Shown in pieces: positions 34,201-42,800 of a stretch of DNA of 47,405 bases (positions are counted from its first letter, which is position 1; the number at the start of each line of letters is the position of its first letter). The DNA comes from Actinomortierella ambigua (Eukaryota > Mortierellomycota > Mortierellomycetes > Mortierellales > Mortierellaceae): assembly GCA_016098155.1 (NCBI GenBank), contig JAAAJB010000256.1:1-47405 (forward strand), in the 5' to 3' direction. The notes under the pieces are model-generated. The model did no database searches, had not been told where the DNA came from, and saw only the letters and a list, made by a program, of their open reading frames with translations. The position numbers and the translations under genes were made by a program.

Positions 34201-35717
34201 ATGTGGAACCTACAACAACGGAACCCCCACCACCACCAACAACAACAACAGCGGAACCGACGCAGCAGCCGACGGATCCTACTGTTCCCCCAACGTCCAA
34301 TTCTGAGCCCGTGACAACCGACCCGCCAGTGACGACCGACCCTCCGGTGACGACTGACCCTCCAGTGACGACCGACCCTCCAGTGACGACGGACCCACCT
34401 GTGACGACCGATCCACCTGTCACAACGGACCCACCTGTTACGACGGACCCACCTGTCACGACGGACCCACCTGTCACGACGGACCCACCAGTGCCAACCA
34501 CGCCTCCCCAACCCGTGACAACAGATCCACCGCCATCGCGCACGACGAAAACGCCATCACCGCCCAAGACCACAAATGACAACAAGCCCTCCAAGTCGTC
34601 CAAGACCAACAGCAACACGAGCCCCACGGGCTCTACGCCGTCGCCGCCGCCGGCGCCGGCGCCTGGAGGTAGCCTGTCGACGGGCAACAAGGCGGCAATC
34701 ACGATCGGGGCCGTGGTGGGCGCAATTGTGATTGCGGGAGGCATTGGAGTTTGGATCTTCCGCAAGTGGAAGCTTTCGGTAAGTCGTCTTGGGGGAAGGG
34801 GGGAGGGCGGAATGGCGAGGGGAGAGAGAGAGAGAGGGAGAGGGTAGGGAGAATGGCCAGCAGACACGTATATATTTCTGTTTGCCATATATATGTGTGT
34901 GCATCTCAAGAGGGGAACCTAATCCCCATTTTGTTTTTCTATTATACATTAGCCATCGAGACAGTTCAAGTCCAAGATCCGAAACTCGGGCGCGACCAGC
35001 ACGGCCCTGGGCGGAATCGGCAGTGACCCATACTACCACCCGGCAGACGATGACTATGACCATGTGCCAGCGGTCGACATCTTCCGCCCGCCCATCCACA
35101 ACTCGGCTATCCCGCCACCACCCATGGCCTCGGTGACGAACATGGCGAGCAGCAACGGGTATCATAGCCACTACAACCATGTCAATGGAGGAGGAGGAGG
35201 AGGAGGAGGCGGTGGTGGTGCCAGTGCCGGAAGCGTGTCCCCACACCTGAGCGAGGCCAGCATCCACGGCGGCATGACGTCGGCAGGCGCAGCAGCAGCA
35301 GTGGCAGCAGCAGGCGGTTACTCTCCTGGCAGCATTGGAGGTAATGCAGGAACAACAGGAGCAGCAGCAGCAGCAGGAGGAGGAGGAATGGCAAGCACAA
35401 GCGATAATGGACGGGGCTCGCCGACGCATCGGTACCAGCACGCGCAGCAGGACAGCACGGCGAGCTCGTCGGTGCCGGATTATGGCCAGTACCGATACCC
35501 GTCGATCGGAAGCAGTGGCGTTTATGGAGGGATGGCGCCCAGTGGACCGATTGAGCGAGGCGTGTCGAACGGTGGCGCTGGAGGAGGAGGTGGTGGTGGT
35601 GGTGGAGCAGGAAGGGAGGGAGGAGGGCATCTATATGGGCATCAGTCGACGACGAGCTATGCGTCGTCGATGGACTATGCACAGACCGATCATTTCTTGC
35701 GCGAGTTGCGAGAGTGA
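31291..35717 (+). CDS. Secreted mucin-like, single-pass membrane protein with VTTDPP repeats (WSC/MID2-like wall-sensor architecture), four exons
   Basis: Proposed exons are 31291-31648, 32963-33781, 34075-34778 and 34953-35717, giving 881 residues with continuous phase. Residues 1 to about 23 are a signal peptide (RIGILTAVALLSFS). Residues 60-105 are rich in basic pairs, including RRQKR and YEKR, resembling Kex2 sites. Exon 2 encodes about 270 residues of Ser/Pro/Thr with SSSPLP repeats. Exon 3 encodes ten perfect VTTDPP repeats, then a membrane helix (AITIGAVVGAIVIAGGIGVWIF, about 600-622) followed by basic RKWK. The cytosolic tail (exon 4, about 255 residues) is Gly/Ser-rich with YYHPADDDYDHVP and ends RELRE. 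A heavily O-glycosylated stalk, one membrane segment and a cytosolic tail are the plan of fungal wall-stress sensors and mucin receptors. No WSC cysteine domain is seen, so a role in wall sensing is inference. Intron 1 is 1.3 kb and could hide an extra exon, making this the least certain junction. Confidence 0.72.
31649..32962 (+). other. Long putative intron 1 of the mucin-like gene
   Basis: The proposed 1314-nt intron has donor gtatgt and acceptor ccaaag. It contains T-rich, CT-rich and GA-rich stretches. No frame-compatible exon with clear coding character was found inside, but its length is exceptional for this window. Confidence 0.5.
33160..33232 (+). repeat. 18-bp tandem repeat encoding SSSPLP
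   Basis: Units of ttcatcttcacctttgcc repeat about four times in exon 2 of the mucin-like gene and then degenerate into Ser/Pro-rich variants. Confidence 0.85.
33942..33990 (+). repeat. CTG/GTT trinucleotide repeat in intron 2 of the mucin-like gene
   Basis: A run of ctg and gtt units lies inside the 293-nt intron 33782-34074; it would be poly-Gln on the other strand but is not in a supported coding frame. Confidence 0.8.
34311..34490 (+). repeat. Ten 18-bp units encoding (VTTDPP)10
   Basis: Exactly ten units (180 bases) encode perfect VTTDPP repeats. Third-codon positions differ between units (acg/aca, gac/gat, cca/cct), so the amino-acid motif is better conserved than the DNA. Each unit offers two Thr next to Pro, suited to O-mannosylation. 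Confidence 0.95.
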
Positions 35718-36124
35718 GACTATAGGCTATGATAGTTTCATTTTTTTTATCGCCATTCCATTCAAAAACCTCAACTCCCCGCTCTTTGTACACATACTTT
35801 TTCATCACATTTCTTTTTTCATGCACGCATCCTCTCATATCATCTCCCCACGACGCAAATCTCCCTATCCCTCCTCTTTGTCTTTTTTTTTCACGTTATG
35901 AATCACTGTAATGAGCAACGCGAATGTCATAAACAACGTATTACAACGTCAAAGATTGTTGATTCGTTCTCACAAATGAGATATTTATATAAAATATGAT
36001 ATCAAAATATTGTTCCAAAAAATGCCTCCGAAATATAACACTTGGATCTCCACAACAACAACAACAACAACAAAGCTATCCTGACTTTCCCCCCCTCTTT
36101 CAAACCAATGAATAATCAAAATCA
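35718..36124. other. Convergent 3' spacer between the mucin-like and F-box genes
   Basis: The 407-base spacer holds the two 3' ends. It is T-rich on the left, AT-rich near 35960-36015 (atttatataaaatatg) and carries a CAA repeat at about 36050-36073. No gene is seen. Confidence 0.55.
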
Positions 36125-39100
36125 TCACTTCTTGGCCATCTTTTGGATCCGGAGCGCCCAATACCCTCGCTGCATAGCCAATCTCGCCGACCCATTCAAC
36201 CACTGCTCCGGCGTGAACTGCATATCGCCACGGCCGGACACACCTCCCAGACCCTGCATCTCGTCTTCTTCGTCTTGGTCCTCCTCTTCCGCCAGTCTAA
36301 ATTCGGCGTCTGCGTGGCTTACCGCCGGCGGGTTCTTGTAGACCACAAGGCCCAAGCCCTGGATGCTGGCGTGCTGCGCCTTCCATGCAAGGAGCCGGTT
36401 GCCTACGGCTGTGACGCTAGCACGACGATGACGACGATGACGATGACGACGAGGAGGAGGAGGAGTAGGAGGAGAAGAAGGAGGAGTTCTGGTTCTGTTC
36501 GTGCCAGGGGCAGGGGTGTTGGTGGTAGTGGGGGACGACGAGGAGGAAGGAGTGGTGGTTCTGGAGCAGAGGCAATAACGGGGGCGGGTGGTGGAAGATG
36601 AGGTCGAAGGGGACGACGACGACGACGACGGCGATGATGATGATGATGATGATGGTGATGAAGACGACGATGACTTGTTCTTGCCCTTGCCCCTGGCGCA
36701 AGGAGAAGATGACGATGAAGAGGGGCTATCATAACCAGCCGTGGCCGCGGCATAAAACTCGGTAGAGGTAACCCCAGAAGCAGCAGTAGAAGCAGCAACC
36801 GCATCAACAGCAGAGGACAAGGTGGGGAGAAAGGCGGCAACATCCGTATCGGGAGCTGTGGGGGTGGAGCCCGCCGCCGCTGCGTTCGTGCTTGGGACAC
36901 CACGGGCTTGGGGTTTGCTCCCCTGATGCAAGGCTGATTGCTTGCCCGGTACGGTGTTGCCACCGCGATTGCTACCATTGCCACTTTTACCACTGCCACT
37001 ACCGTTATTACCACCAAAAGTGGTGGTGGGGGTGGAGGAGGAGGCGGGAGCACGAGGACAAGACGGAATGGGCGCCCGTGGAACAAAATCGTTTACTAGA
37101 ATATCGATGACGGCAGAGTCGACGCGCTCCAGGAGAGAGTCTGGGATGGCGGGGTCCGGACGAGAAAAGACCTCGAAATCCAGGTGGCGCCCAGAGAGCT
37201 GGAGCGTGCGGAGAGCGGTCAGAGTCAACAGGCGGTCGCGGATGATGTGCAGGGATTGGATGTCGTAGGCTCTAGCCGGGATACGACGTATGACAGGTGT
37301 GTCGGCTGTGTCGGCTGTGTCGGGTGGTGGTTGCATCAGGAATGGTAAAAGAAAAGGTGGGATTATAAGAGGAGGAAGAGTAGGAGGAAGAGATGGGTCG
37401 GATGGTGTAGTGGGGATGGACGAAGGCTGATGGTCACTGTCACTGTCACTGTCATCGTCACTGTCAATGTCATGAGGATCGACAATACCACAACAGCGAG
37501 GGCAGAAGCGATCGTCACTTGGATGCGCTCCAACATTGTCCTCGTCGTCCTCGTCCTCCTCAGCATCATCGGATTCATGCAGCCGTACGATATCAAACGA
37601 CGCCACGCGGAGCGTTTTGGCACACGCCCAGGCGGCCGGGCCATCAAAGAGCTCTAATGAGCATGCATTGGTGACCATGAGGTTTAATACCTCCAAATGT
37701 CCACAGACAGTGAGGATGGCCCGAACAGCATGAGCCGTGACATTGTTACAGCCGTACAAGTCGAGCGAGACGAGCGGATGATACGCTCTGGGCGACGACG
37801 ACGATGACGGGCCCCATCCAGCCTCGGTGACGGCAGCAGCACAGTCGGCGAGTGATAGAAGAGCGTCCTCGGTGACTTCAAGGTGGAAAATGGACAGCTT
37901 TTGGAGATGAATCAGATGGCGAAACAGATTAGGGCCCTGTACTTTGAGATTGGCTGCGCCAGGGTATATGGTACCGGTGGCGAAGGGGCCACGGCGCATC
38001 AAGGTGAGGGAACGCAAACGGGGCATCTTGGACTCGATGGTGAACAGGATTGCATGAGAGGTCTCGGCATGGAGGGGCAGGCGCAGACGGGAAGGGGAAG
38101 GCTCGACTCTCAGGCTCAAATCTTCGACGTTGGTCAGACGGTCGCTGATTAGGGTCCAGTCGGGGATACTCAGATCGAGCCAGGTCTCTAGACGCACCCG
38201 GCGGAGAGCCTTCAGTGGCAGGATCAGATGCTTGAGCCAGATCGGAAGTGCGAGTCGCCCGGCCTTGTCGAGCGGATGAGAATCGCTGTCGATCGATGTC
38301 AAGACGAGATCGAACCCAATATCTTCCAGGGTGTTGTTTTGCCAGGTCGGCAACGGCATCCGGGAAAGATGGCTCATGATTGGCGGTGGGGCCAGCATTG
38401 GGAACTGGCACCGCAGCGGGTCCATCAAGTCGCGCTTGGAGAGCGAGACTGTGGGCAATCGAGAGCCAAATTCGAGGCGACGCAAGGCCGGCATCGATTG
38501 GACCAGACTCGCAATCAAAAAGGTCGGCATCTCTGCTCTATGCCCGAGCTCGAGCACCTCGAGGTGGTCGCGGCAGTGCTGCTGGATGGCCTCGATCACG
38601 TAGAGGCGATTGGGTTGGTTCAGCTGGAGGATCTTTGGGGAGTAGCCGTTGATGACGAGGTGGCGCACAGATGCGAGCTGCTTGAGGATGGCGACGAGCA
38701 TCTGCTGCGACTCAAACTCGTGATCCACGAGATCGACATGACGCAACCGTGGTAGTGGGTACTGCTGGAGGATCCGGAGAAGCTGTTTGTCTGTGTGGTA
38801 GCCTCTGATGCGAATCGACTCGACCAGATGGCCGTACTCGCGCAGACGGGCCAGCGTCATACCAGTGCCCAAACCGACGCGCCCACAACATCTGCAGATT
38901 AGGGGGCGAGGTTCTTGTGGCGGCTTGCAGGTTGAACACTTTGGAGGTGGTGGAAGGGACCCGACGATATGGGTGTCCTTGTAGATGAAGGGCTCAAATG
39001 TCATCTGCCAGATCTGGCAGGTGCGGGCGAGCTGGCACAGGTCGACGGGCTGGAGGTAGGCAACCACCGCGGTGAGCAGTTCCGAGGTGAACAAGACGCG

Positions 39101-39262
39101 GTTCCGGGCTTGGTGGTTGTGATTGTCGTGTGTCTGTGGGTGGCATGGCTGGGTTCTTGTGGGCCAGCAAGGGTCTTTGATGTTGTTGTTGTTGTTGCTT
39201 GTTAGGGCACTTGCGTTAGGGGGCTTCGCCTGAGTGCGCCTACGTTGTTGGCGGCGAGTCAT
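36125..39262 (-). CDS. F-box / leucine-rich-repeat protein with Cys cluster and large disordered region
   Basis: This is a single exon of 1045 residues from ATG 39262 (MTRRQQRRRTQ). The open frame continues 47 codons upstream to another ATG, but that part lies in GA-rich promoter-like DNA and reads as an unnatural Ser/Phe/Leu peptide. An F-box-like domain is seen at about 56-97 (FTSELLTAVVAYLQPVDLCQLARTC in pattern, then FEPFIYKD). Next to it is a Cys cluster, C109-x2-C112-x10-C123-x-C125-C126, possibly zinc-binding. Leucine-rich repeats follow from about 140 to 640 (LPRLRHVDL, MPALRRLEF, LVSLDLYGCNNV, HLEVLNL). Residues near 650-700 are acidic, and about 830-990 are low complexity (Ser and Pro runs). 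The C-terminus is a short ordered stretch (MQFTPEQWLNGSARLAMQRGYWALRIQKM). F-box/LRR proteins are substrate receptors of SCF ubiquitin ligases; no substrate can be named. A MUB- or GRR1-type orthology is not evident. Confidence 0.82.
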   Translation of the reverse strand: MTRRQQRRRTQAKPPNASALTSNNNNNIKDPCWPTRTQPCHPQTHDNHNHQARNRVLFTSELLTAVVAYLQPVDLCQLARTCQIWQMTFEPFIYKDTHIVGSLPPPPKCSTCKPPQEPRPLICRCCGRVGLGTGMTLARLREYGHLVESIRIRGYHTDKQLLRILQQYPLPRLRHVDLVDHEFESQQMLVAILKQLASVRHLVINGYSPKILQLNQPNRLYVIEAIQQHCRDHLEVLELGHRAEMPTFLIASLVQSMPALRRLEFGSRLPTVSLSKRDLMDPLRCQFPMLAPPPIMSHLSRMPLPTWQNNTLEDIGFDLVLTSIDSDSHPLDKAGRLALPIWLKHLILPLKALRRVRLETWLDLSIPDWTLISDRLTNVEDLSLRVEPSPSRLRLPLHAETSHAILFTIESKMPRLRSLTLMRRGPFATGTIYPGAANLKVQGPNLFRHLIHLQKLSIFHLEVTEDALLSLADCAAAVTEAGWGPSSSSSPRAYHPLVSLDLYGCNNVTAHAVRAILTVCGHLEVLNLMVTNACSLELFDGPAAWACAKTLRVASFDIVRLHESDDAEEDEDDEDNVGAHPSDDRFCPRCCGIVDPHDIDSDDDSDSDSDHQPSSIPTTPSDPSLPPTLPPLIIPPFLLPFLMQPPPDTADTADTPVIRRIPARAYDIQSLHIIRDRLLTLTALRTLQLSGRHLDFEVFSRPDPAIPDSLLERVDSAVIDILVNDFVPRAPIPSCPRAPASSSTPTTTFGGNNGSGSGKSGNGSNRGGNTVPGKQSALHQGSKPQARGVPSTNAAAAGSTPTAPDTDVAAFLPTLSSAVDAVAASTAASGVTSTEFYAAATAGYDSPSSSSSSPCARGKGKNKSSSSSSPSSSSSSSPSSSSSSPSTSSSTTRPRYCLCSRTTTPSSSSSPTTTNTPAPGTNRTRTPPSSPPTPPPPRRHRHRRHRRASVTAVGNRLLAWKAQHASIQGLGLVVYKNPPAVSHADAEFRLAEEEDQDEEDEMQGLGGVSGRGDMQFTPEQWLNGSARLAMQRGYWALRIQKMAKK
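36612..36680 (-). repeat. GAC/GAT trinucleotide repeat encoding poly-Ser in the F-box protein
   Basis: Runs of gac, gat and related units on the plus strand read as Ser tracts on the minus strand between about 36600 and 36720. Confidence 0.85.
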
Positions 39263-39815
39263 GAGGGGATTGGAGGGTAGGAAGGGAATGAGAAAGTGGA
39301 GAGGGATGGTGAAGGAAAGAGAAAAAGCGAGCGATGGTGCTGCCTTTATATGTGTGTCATGGATGGATGGGTCTATTGTTTGACGTGTTTTCTCTTTGGC
39401 CATGTTCTCCTCCCTTCCTTGTTCATGAAATGTCTTGGTCTGTCTGTGTTATTGTTTCCTCTGCCCTATGCTGTTGTTCGTCCATCCTGATTGGGCAGCC
39501 TATTGTTTCCAGCTTTTTGCCTACGAGCGCAAACAAACCTTCTTTCTTCTTCTCTCTCTTTCTCTTTTCTCACACGCACACACACACCTACACACACACA
39601 CCCTCTCTCTCTCTCTCACTCTCTCACTCAAAAACATAGCCTCCTCACCTGTTGCTCTTACGCGTACTTCGCGTGCCTTTTTGTTCCGCCTTGTCCCTCC
39701 ACGCTCTTGGCATCATTCCTCTCTGACCCACCACCACCGCTACCATTGGCCCATCCACCACAGCCGCCCCATCTCCACCTCACCTCCACTCTGCTCTCCA
39801 TTCCCTCCCGTCACA
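39263..39815. promoter_or_regulatory. Divergent promoter of the F-box (minus) and Dicer (plus) genes
   Basis: The 553-base region is GA-rich on the plus strand at 39263-39335 (pyrimidine tract on the F-box coding strand). It is mixed in the middle and becomes strongly CT/CA-rich on the plus strand from about 39540 to 39635 ahead of the Dicer start. No TATA box is evident. The same polarity switch occurs at the other divergent pairs. Confidence 0.6.
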
Positions 39816-42800
39816 ATGCTGCCTCTCCAATCCTCCATCGAGCGCGATCTCATTTCCTTTGACGACGACCCTCCTCTGAACATTGTCCCGCAGCAACCTC
39901 AGCAACCTCAGCCTCGCCCACCATCAGCCGCCTCTGCTGCCTCTACCGCCACAACAACCGCGTCTTCTACTACTTCTACTACTACCGTCTCTCCTGCCTC
40001 TCCCACCATAACAACAGCAACAGCAACAGCAACAGCGCCTCTTTCCAGCCTCCTCTCGCCCCCCTCGCCTCCTTCTCCCGAGCCATCAGATGACCTCGCC
40101 GAGCCCAACACTTCGTCGCTTACACCCCGGTCTTACCAGCACAAGCTGTTTGAGTTGGCCAAGGACCGCAATATCATTGCTGTCATGAACACTGGCAGTG
40201 GCAAGACTCTTGTTGCGGTCATGCTCATCGAGGAGATTCTCCGACGCGAAGCCAAGCGTTTAGCTGACGATCCTGCTCCTGCTCCTGCTTCTGCCCTTGC
40301 ATCCGCCCCTGCTTCTGTCCCTGTCGTCGACTCTCCACCACCACTGCAGGAGGGACTAGGCAGGGAGGAAGTGTCCCCGCCCTCGTTGTCGGAGGAAGGG
40401 GGTAACAACAACAACAACAACAACACAGCCAAGAAGCGGCTCTGCTTTTTCGTCGTCAACAGTGTTCCGCTGGTTTTCCAGCAGGCAAACGTCATCCGCA
40501 AACAGTGTGCTGTGGCCAGGGTGGAGGAGCACTGTGGCGACATGCGGGCGGATTACCTGTCCCAGCAGCATTGGTTCAAAAAGTTGCGCGAAGCCGATGT
40601 CATTGTCTTGACTGCCCAGATCCTGGCCTCGGTCCTACAGCATGGCTTCCTCAAGCTCACGAATGTAAGTGGCGAGTGATAGACACAAAAGACAGTGGTG
40701 ATATCACTCACAAGAGCAGTGATGGTATCATTCACAAGAGCAGTGATGGTATCATTCACATGGAGACCCATCTTAACAAGTCAATCAAAATCAACAATAG
40801 ATCGCCTTGTTGATCTTCGACGAGTGCCATCATGCCCGCAATGACCATCCCTTCCACAATATCATGCGCAATTACTATCATACGGCCCCGGAGGAGTCTC
40901 GGCCAAAGGTCCTTGGCATGACGGCCTCACCATCATCGGGTTCTGCCGCCCATCTCGCGTGGTGTGCAAGGTAGCGTTTTCTTTCCCCCTACTCCCTTTC
41001 TCCACCACCACCACCTCCTCCTCACAATTAATATCAGCTATCACTACAACATGCTACCCATAGCTCGTGTAAGAGAGCTTCTTTCTCACCGCTTCTTTTT
41101 CCTTGTTCTTATTCTTTGTTTTTATTTCTGATAGAGAGCTCGAGCTCAACCTCGACGCCATTATCTACACAGCAAACTCCGAGTCTGTGCGGCAGTACGT
41201 ACCCCAGCCCAAGGAGGTTATCCTCTGCTACCGTCGCTATCCGATCAAGCACTTAGCCCCCGAGTTCATGAGGGCCTATGGCATTTCGACCGCCGACGCC
41301 ATCAACGGTGTCCAGACCTTCAACATCATGTCCTCAGTCCTGTCCAACCTCGGTGCATGGTGTATGCTCCGGCTAATCCAGAGACGCACCCAGCAAGACA
41401 TGGGACTGTGTGATGCTGACTTTGACCAGTACTCAATGGAGGACGATCTCTATGCGCCGCTGTCATCATCATCACCACCATCGTCCTCCTCCTCCGCAGC
41501 ACAGTCCGCCTCCCTGGGGCTCTTGCCTCCAGAAAACGTCCCTTTCACTTCTGCTTCTTCTGTCACTGCCTCGGGTCCATTCACCACCGCTTCTTCCCCC
41601 TCCCCCTCAAGCCTTGCACAACCATCACCCTCACCACCACAGCCAGTCAACCTCTACAGACGAATCCCTCCTCGGTTCAGTATTGAGGATATGACGCCCA
41701 AGGTCATGAAGCTCGTCCAGCTAGTATGGGCCTCCATCAAGAAGTTTGGCAAGGACTTTTGTGGCATCATCTTTGTCGAACGCCGCTATACAGCGTATGC
41801 CCTCAGTGAGCTCCTCCGCGAGCTGGAAATGTTTAAGGAGGACTTGAGAGTCGGACTGTTGGTTGGACATGGTAGCGGAGGAGGAGCAGGAGCAGGAGGA
41901 GGAGGAGGAGGAGGAGGAGGAGGTGGTGGTGGTAGTGGAGGAAATGGAGGAAATGGAGGAGGAGATGGCAACGGTGGTGATGGCGAAAGTGGAAACAGCC
42001 AAAATGTCGACAGTGGGTCCGTTGGCGCAGCGAGGGAGGGCAAAGATCGCAGTGTGAGCATGAAGTACAAGGAGCAGAAGCGAATCCTGGAGGCCTTTCG
42101 GAATAACGCCTTCAATCTCCTTGTCGCGACACGCGTCGCCGAAGAAGGACTCGATGTTCCTTCCTGTAATGTAGTTGTCCGGTAAGCTTACTGTTTTTCT
42201 TGGCTTTATTTTGAAAAGGGAAGGAAAGAAAAGCGGAACAACAGAGGTAGAACGGTCCTGACCCACAGCCAATTGTTTTCTCTGTCTCTCTCTTGCAGAT
42301 TTGATTCAATAGACAGCCATATCAGCTACATCCAGTCCCGTGGTCGTGCTCGACAACACCAATCGCTGTTTGTGCTGATGCAAGAGCAGGACGACCGCAA
42401 GGAGGAAGCCAAGCTGGAACGAATCCTGAACGATGTGCGGGCCAGCGACGAGTGGAAGAAGCGAGGAGGATGTGAAGATGGCCAGGGCATGTTGCAGCCG
42501 TCAGATTTCGAGCAGGAGGAACCACCGTCGTCCATGGTCGGTCGAGGCAACTACCGGTACTTGCATACATACGAGGTCGCGTCGACGAATGCCAAGCTCA
42601 CAATGGAGTCGTCCGTCTCGCTGATCTACCACTACTGCAGCAAGTTGCCCCAGGGCGATGTGCCGATGAACCGGCCCGAATTTGACATCTCGGTTAGTGG
42701 AACGTCGGGATTCATCTGTATGCTCAAACTGCCGGAGAGTGCGCCGATCCACAAGCTCGAGTCGGATGTGATGTCGACGAAGACGATGGCAAAGCGTTCG

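Noticed and set aside
33944..34909. 321-aa minus-strand ORF with GGSVVT repeats
   Set aside because: It is the antisense reading of the VTTDPP array, which has a signal peptide, splice phases and a membrane helix in support on the plus strand.
39263..39403. 47-residue N-terminal extension of the F-box protein (ATG 39403)
   Set aside because: It lies in a GA-rich promoter stretch and encodes an atypical Ser/Phe/Leu peptide; the ATG at 39262 opens a natural basic N-terminus.
40694..40765. CRISPR-like array
   Set aside because: The units are directly adjacent with no spacers and lie in a eukaryotic intron.
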